Made by a program: the position numbers and the translations under genes. 64,000 nucleotides of DNA, taken from Otis tarda (taxonomy: Eukaryota > Chordata > Aves > Otidiformes > Otididae). Shown here one piece after another: positions 46,621 to 58,700 of the stretch. A model generated the notes under the pieces. That model did not search any database. It saw nothing but the letters and a program-made list of their open reading frames with translations, and was not told where the DNA came from. Every line of letters starts with the position of its first letter. Positions within the stretch are counted from its first letter, which is position 1. The stretch covers positions 4,658,501 to 4,722,500 of the forward strand of contig CM048576.1 of NCBI GenBank assembly GCA_026413225.1, read 5' to 3'.

Positions 46621-49600
46621 GGGAAGCTCCCAGTGTGGAAGCTAACAGATACCCAGCTGAATAAGGTTACATGGCTAAATACTGGTGGTTACATGGTAAG
46701 GCAGAGACTGCCCCGCAGAGCTTGCAAGACTTTTGAGAGGTTAGGAGAGAAGGTGTTAGGAGTCTTTTATGGCTGTTAACAGGAGGAAGAAATCAGGAAA
46801 AGGGTCAGGAACATAAGTTGCCTTCTGCACCATCGTCCCTCTCCTGGAGCAGGGTTGAATGGGGCCAGCCAGGGACACGTTAAGTCAGCACAGGCACAGT
46901 GACTGCCCTGGCCTGGGAGAAGCAGATCTCACCCTCAGCATTGTCAGTCAGGAAGATGCGTGAGGAGCAGCAGGGGAGGCAACGGCACTAAGGTCCAGGT
47001 CAGAACCACATGAGCATCCAACAGCTTCATTCTCACACATCACTCCAGAATGGCTGGCAGCTCCCTCCCTGCTCCAGGAGGCTGAAGAGTCATTCTTTTG
47101 TCTGAACTGCAGCAGGTCTCAAGGGTATTTGGGAAGCCATGGGAAAGGAGAGAAGGGAAGGGCGTGTATGAAAAGGCATAGCAGCCTCCAGCTCTCCGGG
47201 CTGCTGAGGCTACCAGGGAGATAAGAGAACTGTAGCCCTGTCCCCTTTTCCATTTGCACAACTGTTCACATCCTTTGGCCAGATGACAGAGAAGCATCTG
47301 CCACACGTACCCCGTGTCTGCATCTAACTCCCAGCTGTGTCGCTGCATAGATGCAAACAGGGAGCTGATCTCATCCTTTGGGGACATCCAAGTCACAGCT
47401 ACCCTGTGCTATAAGCACCCCGGAGGCAATAGGAGACAAATACAGCCCAGGGCACATGGCCAAGCAGAGTGAGAAGTTCCCAGGAGTGCTGCTGAAGATT
47501 GTTGAGCAAATTAACTCTACTAACGCAAATGATAAGATTCTGAGTTGCAATCCCTGTACCTTCTATCTGACAGAATTCATCTGGTGGCTGCTTGTAATAG
47601 CATGACCTTAATGGACTCATCAAGGGAGCAAGGCTGTCTCTCTGGCTAAACATGGATTTGGGACCATGCTCTGGGCAGCTCGAGCAGGCTGCTAAGATGA
47701 AGAGACACGCACTCTGGTGTAATGGGGCGCAGGATCTGGCCCCTTCATCCCTCCAGGAGAGGCAATTTCAAGTGTCATCACCTCCTCGAAACTGTATGGC
47801 AGAAGAAATAAATTACCAAAGGGATTTGATTGTTCATTACTCTGCTGAGCTGCAAGGAAATGAAGCAGAACTAAAATGAAGGGCTGGGAGGCAAAGGAAA
47901 CGTCAGATAACATTTCCCATCTTCTCAAGGGCCCATCTTCTCTCCCAAAACAGGCCATTGCACTCTCCATGCTGCTGCACCAAGCTGTGAAGCCCCTGGT
48001 TCTGGGAAGGCAAGGGGATCTGTGGAGTTGGCCAAGTGGGGTGGAGAGAGAGCAGGGTGAGGTTTGTGCTGGATTTAGATAGATGGGTTAGAGATAACAA
48101 GGTCAAGTCTGGCTCCTCTTTGCTAGAGCCATTTTGAGTGGCACAGAGAGACAGGGACATCCCAGAATTTGGAGTTAACGCAGACATTTCTTGGCTAAGC
48201 AGAAAGCGTGGGGATGTAGCATGCATGTGCACATACACAGGGGCTCCATTTCTATGGATGGACACTGCTGCAAATAACTTCTTGCTGCTGCACCCTCTGA
48301 ACAATCGGCTCTTTCTGTGGCACAGGAATGACTTCGCTAGGCCCCATCCTTTCACACAGAGAAAAGGGTTCCATCCTAAGCTGTCAAACTGTGTTTCCAG
48401 GTGCTGCTCCAACAACTGCTACACTTTGCTCCAGGAGCAGAAGAAAAACCAGCCCAGTAAGAGGTATCTGCAGGATTGCTCCCACTACAACAGCTACTCT
48501 GCAGAACTCCAGTCTCATCTCCGCTGGATCCCATGGGGTTAACACACTGTTGCTGTTATCCAAGCCCCATCCTTGTTAGTGACCACTGGGAAGCATTGCA
48601 AGGGAAGGTCACCAGGGGTTAAAGCCACATTCCAGACATGCTTTTGCAGCCAGCAGCTACTTAACCAGATGCTACTTAACCAAAAATGACTCTGCTGCTT
48701 CCTATGCAGGAGAGGAAAGGGAGAAAGCTGGTCATTGCTGGAGAGAGCCGAGATGCTTCCATCTTTGGTGAATAGCAAAGCAATTGCCTTTGCTGGAGTG
48801 TGTGTGAAATGTCCGCTAATATCAAGTGCATCCATGTGTCCAGCTGCAGTTGGGCGTACTCTTCAAAGCAGGCACCCCAGGGAGGTCTGGATCTGCACAT
48901 CACACTGCCAAGTTCTCCCAAAACCTCATCAGAGACAGGGAAGTAGTCTGCAAAGCCTTTAAGTGCCAGTTGGGCTAGTAAAAATTACAGAGGAAAGCAA
49001 AGCGGGCAGGGATCTTAAAGAGATGCTGTGATTAGTACCTAGACAGTGGGATACCCATGCTCCAAATGCTCTCAGGACCCAGGGGATACCCGGTCGTCTG
49101 GTCTTCAGCAGAGAGCAATCAGAGAGGGGATAGATCAGGTCACTCATAGAGGGGCTTGGCAGCCATGAGGGGCTCCCACTTGTGGGAAGGAGAGGGAGGA
49201 CAATGCAGAGAGCAGTCAGGAACATTTTTTTTGTTTAACCACCCTTGGCAACACCGGCTTTTGGCCCCACTCAAAATATATGATGAACCCGAGACCCTCC
49301 CAGCACCCATTTTCTTGGACCAGACGCAGGGAGGTGCAGCAGCAAGCAGAGCAGCTTGTGGAAGTGTGGGAGGCAAGCTCCTCCACCTCACTGGGGCCCT
49401 GCGAATGCAGCCTGTGCAGTAGGGGATTTCCTGGGAAATGAGGCTGAAGCCCTGTGCGGCGGCAGCGTCAGGCGTGCAGCCATGGCTTGGCACTCACATC
49501 TGTGGCGGCTAATTGTGTAAATGAGAGTTACATCAACAAACATCCTGGCAGGAGAGGCTGTGACAGCTTTTAAAATTCCTTCTGACTTATATCAGGGCAT

Positions 49601-52600
49601 AGAGGCAGAATAGCAGCTCTGCCTTCATTTTGGTATTTAACCTTTGGCTGGCTGGCTGCACCTCCAGCTCCTGAGGTGGCACAAAACAAGAAGCATCTTC
49701 TCTTGTGAGCAAGAGAGCCCCTGAAATCTTTCTGTAGCTGGAGGAGTCTCTAGGAGGCAGGGATGGGGAGGACTGCTGGATCCGCTCTGCCCTGACTTTT
49801 GTCACCAAGTGAAGCCCAGATAGTCCTGCACAAAAACCTTGCCAGCCACCTTTGCTCTCCAAATGGCTCCTCTTCCACAGGCTGAGGTCTAACTCCTCCT
49901 CTTTCTCCTGCCATATCTCACCAGATGAACAGCACTTGGTAGCACAGCTGGCGCTGGATACTGCAGGGGTTACGTGGTGCTGCAAACTGAGCAAGAACAC
50001 TGATTTCTGCTTGCACAGGGACAGAGTCGCCTCACTATGAAGTGCTTTCACAAGTGTTTCTTGCAGCCGGGCCACCTCTGCCTGCAGTTAGGTGAGGATC
50101 TGAGCCAGGCTTAGGTGGAAGGAGACTGAGATGCCCTGTTCCCCTTCTCCTCTCCAGGCCAGGGCCAAAGGAAGGGGCATGAGGATTTTGGACCCAGCTG
50201 TGATAGACTTAGGAAATGCTGCTGCTGAGGGAGCAGGAGGGCCACTTCAGCCTCGCATACTAATGGTCCAGTGCCACTGGCTCAGCTTTCCAAGCAGTGC
50301 CTTTCCCTTCTTAATCCCTTATATCCTCTGGACGCTTAGCTGTTCCTGCAAGGGGTTCACTCAATATACACAATGAAGGGAACTGCCCCCAGAGAAACCT
50401 ACCCCACCTCTCCTCCTTACCATGCCTTTGAAATCTCCAGTGACTTGCAAGCCCTGCTGTTTATCCTACCCTTTGGCCCATCAGCTCTACCAGCTCACAG
50501 CTCTGGCTCTCCTGGGAACAGCATTTCATTAACCCTTTGCAAACACAAGATGTCATGAGGCTCTGAGGCACAGCTTGTGCCTGGGGGTGCGCATGCTATT
50601 GGAGTGTGTCTCAAATTAGCCAATCCTACTCTCATCTTTAAAACCAAACTGGAGATGTATTTGTTCTGCCAAGCTTTTCAACTCAGTTTAATTTAGCTCT
50701 GTGAACTTGCTGTGTCTCAGGCTCCCTGGAATGTGTCAGGTGGGGTGTATTATAAATAGGCATCATCTGATCTCATTGTCTTGCTCAAAGGTTGAGCATG
50801 CAGAAAGAGTCCAGCAAGTGCTAACTTCTTCCACTGGATCAGGGTGGCAATCCAGGTCACAGACAGGCTTACTTTGAGCTGACACCGTACCGGGCCAGGC
50901 TGTTTTAGCCAGGAAGGCTGTGTACACCTGTGAACAGGGATGCAATGGAGCACAAGGTAACTAACTCCAGCAAGGCTGGCAGCTAGAAGAGCTTCAAAGC
51001 TGCTAGTGTAAAGGAAGGAGAAGAATCACAATTCCTTCCCATTGATTTGCAATGTGTCTGTGAGCAAGGCAGCACATTGCTGGGTGCCTTGGTTAGCCAG
51101 CCATGAAATAGATGGGGACTTGTTTTGTGTGAGGAGGTGATAAATGGAAAGGGAACCCTACTTTGCAATTGGTTACAGATGCAGGCAAATTTTTGAGCAA
51201 ATGGCTTATCAGATGTGTTGTATGTTGTTATGCTGGTTTTCTGCAAAGCAGTGAAGGATCAGGTTGAAGTTAGGAGGAGGAAAAAACAGGAGAAGAGTGT
51301 GCAGCTCCCTTTGAGCAAACTAGCTTCACTTGGAACTGCAATGAACCGGGCCCAGAGACTGACTCAGCTTCCAGATTTACCTAGAGGATGCAGGTTAGTG
51401 CATCGGTGATTAGATGGGGCTCAGGCACTCTCTGAGGAAGCTGAATATATGGCAGGCAGTCAGGACAGAAAGACGACAGAGACAGTACTGGTATGAGACC
51501 CAGCCCTCTCATCCAAATAAAGCCTTCCTGCTTGCCAGCACCTCTGTGCCACCCCACAGCTGTCTGTTCAATTGGTGCAGGACCCCATTTCACAGGCCTG
51601 CTCCTCCCCACCTGGTCAGGCTGGATGTCACTGTGCATATACCACAGCAAGTGCAGAATTGTCTGGCTGACTGCAGCTTTACATAAAAAGATAATCATAG
51701 ACAGGCACAGACCCTTGGTGGGGATGTGACATATCCCTCTCTCAAGTCTCGATCCCAAGAACAGCCGGGCTGCTTCATGATGCAAATGTCCCAGCCACAT
51801 GAGTAGCTTTAAGGGAAGAAGGGAATAGACTTCCTAAAGTGTGACAGACGCTATCTCTTCTTTCCTTTCCTTTTGCAAAGTCCTCCACATCACTCCCCTT
51901 ACAGCAAGAGTAAGTGAGTCATTCCCTCTGCTCTGGTATACCCTTCTCTGGAAGCTTTCGACTTTATCCATCTGCCTCACTTTAAGTTCCCTTTGGGAAC
52001 ATCTCTCTTGCTCTCCTGCAAGCTAGCTCTCCAAAGCCTTCATTGTTCCTCTATTATTATTTACTATTGCGCTCTGCAGCTGCATTATTTCACCCCGTGG
52101 GCACAGCGCATGGGGACAGCTCCGTCCGTTTGTTTCTGTGTTCTGAAGTGCTACCATGGCTGTTCACAGTAAATCTGAGCCACAGCTCTATCCATACAGA
52201 TGGAATCATCAGCCCTGTGGCTGTTTGGACAAGGATTTTTTCATAGCCAGTACTATGAAACTACGTGTCATTTGTACACTGCGGTTGTGCCTGATGCATC
52301 TCTCCAGGGTGGACATTGTTGTCTTGGGGACATTCTTTACTTTTTTAAGAGATGTGAACAACTGACAGAATAGAACTGCTGGATGTGATTTAACCAAGGA
52401 CTGATGAATTACAGTATCAGCACCTCACAAAATGTTTTAATTGATCTAGTTGGTAGAAATATCTTAATCTGTTACTGGTTACTTTTGGAAACCCAGACAC
52501 ATATCGTCAGGTGACCAGGAAGGATGCTTTATGGATAGATAACAACTGCTCCTCTTTTCCTTTGTCTGCTTCCATCTCCAGAAGAACAAAGTAATGAACA

Positions 52601-53209
52601 AAACTGCTCTGAAAGAGACTGGGGGTGGGGTGTCCTTCTTTTCTCCTTAATACTGTGAATTAATTCAGTTTCCAGCAGGAACGAGGAGTTCCCAGCAGCC
52701 CTTGACAACCAGATAAGGCTGAGCTATTTGTTGAGCCCCTTTGGGTTCTCTGGTACCTGCCTCACTGCCAACTACTTCACATAAACTTTTGGGGGAGTTT
52801 TAAGTTATTTGAGCATGACATAGAGCAAGAAATTTTGCATTCTTAATTGGCAAAGCCTTTTCCCACTCCAGTCTGAAGGCCCCTGAGTTTCCCTGCCAAT
52901 TTATTCTGATCCAGATTCAGAAGCCTTGCAAACATCTTCCCAGGGCTGCCCAAAAGCCCTGGCAATGTAACCGAATCCTCATCTGCCAGTTCTTATAGTG
53001 TTCTCCTGTTTGACTGCGCCCCTTCTCGCAGACACCTGGCCCTCCAGAAAAGCCCTGTTGGTGCCTCTGACTTTACTTGTTAGAGAGGCAATGCACACAC
53101 AGGAGGAAAGGAAACAGGCAGGGTTGCAGGAGAGTTCTCCAAAAAGTACTAGCCACAGCTTTTCCCCAGGAAGGGGAGATTGAGGAAATAAACAGCTGGG
53201 GATGCAGAT

Positions 53210-53345
53210 GGAAAAAAAAAAAAAAAGTTTAAAAAATGGAAGGGGAAGGAAAAAAAAAAAAAAAGGAAAAGAGGAAGAACCAGCAGAAAGGAAGGTCTCT
53301 CTCTCTCTCTGCCTCTTCCCATTTTCTTCTCCTCTCCTCTGCACT
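53210..53345. repeat. polypurine tract followed by a polypyrimidine tract
   Basis: Two A14-15 runs within an all-purine stretch (about 53211-53296), then at once GGTCTCTCTCTCTCTCTGCC and a CT-rich run to about 53345. The adjoining purine and pyrimidine arms are partly self-complementary and could form a hairpin in RNA or H-type DNA. No poly(A) retrocopy head was seen next to it. Confidence 0.7.
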
Positions 53346-55099
53346 TTCTTGCTGTTTCAGTACCCTCATCTCCTCATTTATCTTCCTTGTCTCCTGCCTT
53401 CTCTTATTGTCAGCAATTATCCCTATCACCTTTCACAGCTTCCTAGCCAGGCTCCTGCAAAGAGGTGACCAAAACTTCTGCAGAATGGCTCAGTCTGTCC
53501 TCAGGAAAAAGACCTGCAGATGTAGGGGCAGGGCTTATTGTCATAGGATTGTGTCATTGTTTGGTACTTGTGATTCTGTGGAAGCACTGTATTGCCACAC
53601 AGCTCTGTCTTAGGCAGCTGGAATGGGTACCAACAACGGGATGTTCATGAGAGCTTGGCAAGAAGGAGGTACTCTGATAAATACCCCAAAACATCTGCAT
53701 TTCTCCTTGTGCTCCTCTGTTCTTTCCCTATCCCTCATCCCCTTCTGTCTTTACCCAGTGCCCTGTAGTTACCACTCTTTTGCAAACTGATGGCTGCGTT
53801 TTCCCCTCTAAGTTTTCTTGGCTCCTTTACACCATTACACAGCCCTGTTCAAGTTCCTGGAGATTCATTGTTGTTTTATTTATTTATTTCCCTTTCCTTC
53901 TTTCTCATTCCGCCCCCTTCCCCAACTCACATATACACATCTACTGATTTACAGCTGTAGCAGGAGGCTGATGTTCTCTGCTTGCTACCTGCCATCCAGA
54001 GAGCCATTTGAGGCCAATTCATCACGGAAGTGCCCCAGCCAAAGTGACTAGAAGATTCTTTACAGTCGTCATCCCTGCCACAATCTCGAATGCTGTCTAG
54101 GGCTTTGGATTGCAACAAGTCAGCTGTCTGCCTAAGCATGGCTGTAAGTGAGCCGTCTCAAGGCAGAAATATTATTTACAAGATAACGTGGCTTATGGAG
54201 AAGGGGAAAGAAAGAAAAGTGACTGCCATTGCCGAGGACAGTGGGGAGCGGAGCCTCACATTCTGATGACTACAGCATCCTGCCACTCGAAGACACACAG
54301 CTCTGAGCTCTTAATTAAGGAACAGGGGAAGGCAGGATGTGGGATGCTGACCGATGGAGGCTCTGGGGGGGTCCTTACGAGGCAAGAGAAAACCAGGTTT
54401 GCACAGAAAGGGATGGGGAATCGGTATCAAGACAGTTCCCAGGGTAAATTCTTCAATGGTAGCAATGTCTCAGTACAGTGCTAGGAGTTCAAGCGTTTTG
54501 TACTGATACAGTAAAGATGCCAGTTCTCCGCTGTGCAATTTGCTGGTATTGACCAGAGAGGGATTTCCCTGGGAAATGTTTATACACCTCAGTTCACTCC
54601 TGGATGACAGCAGCAAATCTGAAAGGTGAAAAAGGCTGGCTGTGTGGTGAGATCTGGGAATAGGCTGTTGGCAATAATTCAGCACAGTCAGTTCTGCGAT
54701 TGCACCTGGTATGTGGGACTTCGGGCAGCCTTTGAACTAAGCAAGTCCTGAGTCCATGGATGTGAGGTGGAAGTAAGGGGCAGATTTTCACCCTGAAAAG
54801 TCCTGTATAAGTTGTCCTATGTGGTTTAGGAATGTGTGCAGACATGCGCACATGTAAAGTGGGTATAATTTTGAGGTCCTTGGGATGGGTGGTTTAGTGG
54901 AGATACTGGTTACCACTATGATACCCAAAGTCATAATTGTTGCATAATAAGGTATGTATAGTCCAGTATCTATAGTCTCTAAAAGCAGTCAGTAGCCAGT
55001 GCATTAAGAAAAGTACAAAAAAATCACGTGTCACAGACAAGTTCTACAAAGCACCTTGTTCCCTCATCCCAGTCTCGCTCCCCTCCCCTGAATTTCCTT

Positions 55100-55240
55100 T
55101 CCTTCTCCTCCTCCTCCCTCCATTCCAATTATCTCCTTCTTTCATCACTGCCGGAGCTGTAAGTACAAAGTACCAATTAGCTAGTTTTCAAGTTTAATTA
55201 GGTTGGAAGGTAGAACAAATTAAATCCTTTTATCATATGT
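55100..55240. promoter_or_regulatory. candidate noncoding element with TAATTA cores
   Basis: CATTCCAATTATCTCC, GTACCAATTAGCTAGTTTTC, AAGTTTAATTAGG and ACAAATTAAATCC in 140 bp, just upstream of the alpha exon set. No repeat family seen. Confidence 0.25.
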
Positions 55241-55244
55241 TTCA

Positions 55245-55350
55245 AAGCGCTTTCCCATCAGGCCCATGGGATAGGTTTCCTATGAATGAGGTCCATGTTA
55301 GTCACCAAGGAGCTGGCCCAAGTCACAGAGCTCTCCAGCCACGGGACAAA
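55245..55350 (-). repeat. MIR-like SINE fragment, reverse orientation
   Basis: AAAGCGCTTTCCCATCAGG, GAATGAGG and GAGCTGGCCCAAGTCACAGA occur in the order of the reverse-complement MIR consensus (AAGCGCTTTACATG...GATGAGG...CTTGCCCAAGGTCACACAG). Very diverged. Confidence 0.4.
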
Positions 55351-56013
55351 CAGGAGATGAAATGCAAGATGCAATTCACCCCTAAATTCTATACTCAGGA
55401 CATTTTTATTTTTTTTTTGGTAAAGTTTAGGGGTCCACATCCCTCCGCTCCATCTCAATAAATTGAGCATTGGTCCTTAGCTTTTCTAAGGTCTATATTA
55501 ATAGCAAAGCTCTCCTTCACTTCAACAGCACCAGGAATTCAGTGAAGACACTGTGACAAAGCTGTGCAGAAGGCTTTCAAGACAGTTAACTAGTATCAAT
55601 TAGAAGGTCCACATGAATTCCTCCGCATCACATGGGATGGCTTCTTGGAAGTATCTTTATTCCCTAAACCTTTCTTTCTTTGAGGATAGAACAAAGGCAG
55701 AAAAATGGATCCAGGAATAACCACCTGACTTAAGGGGAAATTGCAGAATAGAGTAAGGAAGCTGTGAGCTCTTGGAGACACAGTGGACTGCAATTGCAGC
55801 CACAGATTTCTGTTCCTCTTGAGCTCTGACTACTACATTTCAGTATGACCTGTCTCCCCCCATCAAGCTGCCTGCACATGGCTACCTGAGACAGTTTCAG
55901 AGCACGCTGGCATCCTTGCTCCCAGAGTCCCTCGTTCTATTGGTCTTTACACCTTACCAGTTGTGTTGTCTGATGTTCTAACCCTCTCTCCTGTGCTTCC
56001 CTGTGTGTTGCAG

Positions 56014-56161
56014 ACAAGCCATTACCTCAGGGTGCCCCAGGAGGCATTATTGGTATCATGGGAGGAGTCATCGCAGCAGCTCTCATCATCGGCGTGGTTG
56101 TCACCGTAATTATTGTCTACAGGCGGCAGCAAAAGAACCGCACTGAAACGGACAATGACCT
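56014..56161 (+). CDS. NECTIN1: NECTIN1 alpha exon 6: alternative transmembrane segment
   Basis: With the G of exon 5 the frame starts DKPLPQGAPGGIIGIMGGVI, continues AAALIIGVVVTVIIVYRRQQ and then KNRTETDNDL. This is the alpha (HIgR-like) alternative to the delta membrane exon. Human alpha, as I recall it, starts EKPRPQRG here and has the matching YNRQQKSPPETD after the helix. The helix is rich in small residues (GGxxGxxGG, AAA), a packing pattern absent from the recalled human alpha helix but like nectin-2 alpha. The acceptor GTGTGTTGCAG ends at 56013 and the donor GTAAGT starts at 56162. The exon is 148 bp, phase 1 to phase 2. It shows that the two membrane anchors are mutually exclusive. 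Confidence 0.92.
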
Positions 56162-58130
56162 GTAAGTAGCCCCATGCTTACAGAAGTACAACACACTGAT
56201 GGTACAGGTATCCTTGGATGGAGGAGCACTGCTGGCACTTTTCCTACCTGCACACAAGAAAAGGCTGGCGGCAAACCATTTTTCCTGCCATTTCTTCCTG
56301 TCTGCTACCCTCTAGCTCACTCCTCTGATTTTCTTCCCTTCCTTGGCCCCCTCTAGTGCTTTCCATCCTGCTCTCCCCTATTTTTGAACTCTTATCGCAA
56401 GCCTTAAGTGGAAACTGAAGCACAACAATGTTCACCCAGATGCTGTAGCAAATCCTTGGACACGGTGCAGTGGCTCAGTGCCACCCTCACCTCCAGTGGC
56501 AGGAAAGGATCCTATTTTTGCTATTTCAGAGAAATGGCTTCAGGCTCCTAAATTAGACTGAATCACATTCTGTCATCAGAGAGGGGTCTCTGATAGATCC
56601 TAAGCACCTCTGAATGTATCCAAAGAGTCCAGAAAGGATTCACATCTGCTCATCATTCCAGTTTTGTTCATATGGTGCCAGCCTGAAGACATTAACTCTG
56701 GCAATATGAGAGCAGGCACAGGGGACACCCCAGGGGCTCCTCTTTGAGAGGTTCTTGCTTTGTTCTGCCCTACACTCTGCAGCACAGACCCCAGGCAGGG
56801 AATTCAGTAGCAGGGAGTTCAGTCTGTGCAGCATGAAATGTTTACCTTGCACTCTTCCTAAAAAGCTCCATCTTGTCACTGCCTTTTCACAAAAGCACCC
56901 CCCTGCTTCCTTCCCACCTCACAGGGGAGGCATGGGAAGCCCAAAGGCTCTACGTTGTTTTTATCTTCCACAACCCACCACCTCGTTGTTACGTCTTGGT
57001 CACATTTTGTGCTCCATTTAATCCCATTTGAGAGAGGGCATTGGAGGATAACAGAAGAGGGAAGGAAGAGAAGCGAGGAAAGCAGAAGAAGAGACAGAAA
57101 GGCACACAAACAAAAAATAGCACCACAACGTGAAATTGCATGAACAGCATCGGCTCTGTGATAGAGATTCATTCAGACAATCCACTTCCCACAATGGCCC
57201 TCCACGTAGGCACAGGGAAGAGCCACTTTAGCTGAGAACAGAAACACAATGATGCCCTACTCTGCAGAGGTGCTGCCTCTATTGTGGAGTCTGCTCCAAA
57301 GCCTCAGAAAGTAAATAGCATTTCTTTTCTTTAAAGCCATCAAGTTAATGTTTCGCAGGGCCTCAGGGACCCATTTTGCCCTCACCCGTACACTCTGGTC
57401 CCACGCTGGAATCCATTGGGTTGCCAAGGAAAGTCACCCATCTCTATCAGAAGATCTGGTGAAGTTTGTACAGAAAGAAGGAAGGGGGAGCCAGCTAATT
57501 AGTGGATCAGAGTTTTAATAAGTTTTGTAAAAGGATTAGACACATCTGTGCATATGAACAGAATGTGCAGAGACAGTCTCTAGGCTGGGATTATGATGAT
57601 TACCAATCCTTCTGCTCTGGGGCAAAAGCTGATCCCCTGACTGGCAATCAGGGATAAATGTCCCTGCATGGCATAGCATGTCTAGGAGGAAGATTCAAAC
57701 TCTTACTGGGATGCCTGTGGCAGGGGCTACCATTCCTGATAAGGTCCTGAACTGGGGGTGACTCTTTCTGGTACCCTACAGCCATAAAATGAGCCACTTC
57801 CCATGGGATGATTTGGAGCCATTCCAAAACAGTGCCAGGAGACAGGTATACCAGCCGCACCCTCGGGATCTGCAATCTGACATGGGGATTTGCTTGAAAT
57901 TAGGAACAGAAATGCTAGGGGAAAGTTTATTTTTATTAACAATTCTAATTGGTGTGAGAAAGAGGGCACTGGGGGGTTGCTGAGAATAATCTATATTATT
58001 ATATTGGCAGTTTGGTGACAAACACAATCAAATATTTGGTGCATGCAGGATCTGGCTTGTTACAGAACATCAAGGCAAGCAGACCCCTTTTCTCTCGCTC
58101 TCTAATCGGCAACCACTTCTTTATCTGCAG
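56162..58130 (+). other. NECTIN1: NECTIN1 alpha intron 6 (2.0 kb)
   Basis: Donor GTAAGT and acceptor TCTTTATCTGCAG. A purine-rich stretch lies around 57045-57110. No exon, repeat family or other gene recognised. Confidence 0.8.
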
Positions 58131-58218
58131 AACTGACTTGCCTCCATCCCACAAACCTGCCCCTCCACCGAAGAGGAAACAGGAGATGAAAAGCCACCTG
58201 ACTGCAGAAGACATCCAG
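58131..58218 (+). CDS. NECTIN1: NECTIN1 alpha exon 7: proline/lysine-rich cytoplasmic segment
   Basis: The split codon CT|A continues as TDLPPSHKPAPPPKRKQEMK, then SHLTAEDIQ, ending exactly at a codon boundary before the donor GTAGGC. Recalled human alpha has TDQPLSQKPEPSPSRQSSLV and PEDIQ, the same length and layout. The PPSHKPAPPPKRK piece is a proline-rich basic stretch that could bind SH3-type partners, but no partner can be named from sequence. The exon is 88 bp, phase 2 to phase 0. Confidence 0.9.
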
Positions 58219-58700
58219 GTAGGCCTCCCCAGATTAGCTGCAATTTCCTTCCTCTGGTAAGGAAAATTGATTCCAAGCAGCATCTGCACTTCCTAAATTT
58301 TGGAAACCCAGGTTTGCAAGAGCAAAGAAGTCCATGGCCTAAGGCTGATGGGCAACAAGTAAGGACTTGTCTCCCCAGTATTCCCAAAGATTGTCACTAA
58401 TTGAAAGCTGTATTTTGGATCCTGTTTACTCCCTTTCATGGGGATTGAATTCTAAATTAAATAGCATTCAGATAGGCTCTTAGGTGTTAGGACTTTTGGG
58501 CATGAGTGGCAGTGAGGGGTATGAGAATGAAAGAAAGAGTACAGGAGGAAAATAAGATGGTAGGACCAAGGGAGAAGCTAAGATGCACTGCCCTTCATGG
58601 TGATGTCTTGTGGTGGTGTCACCTGAAACAGATATTGCCCCAAGCTGTGATAGAAGGATCGTACTTGCTCTCCTCATCTATCTTCTCTCCTCTATTACAG
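58219..58700 (+). other. NECTIN1: NECTIN1 alpha intron 7 (482 bp)
   Basis: Donor GTAGGC, acceptor CTCTATTACAG. Nothing else recognised. Confidence 0.85.

Larger units (their letters stand above)
40216..56013 (+). other. NECTIN1: remainder of the alpha-specific NECTIN1 intron
   Basis: For the alpha transcript the intron runs from 24689 to 56013 (31.3 kb) and contains the whole delta terminal exon. This 15.8 kb part has no recognised exon on either strand. It holds a CR1 LINE fossil (45780-46620), candidate noncoding elements (43120-43245, 44990-45250, 55100-55240), a polypurine/polypyrimidine tract (53210-53345) and a reverse MIR-like piece (55245-55350). Open frames up to 170 codons look like chance. 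Confidence 0.75.

Noticed and set aside
50640-50700. Text resembling a LINE 3' end (TTTAAAACCAAACTGGAGAT...CTGCCAAGCTTTTC)
   Set aside because: Only a vague resemblance from memory; no ordered second block to confirm it.
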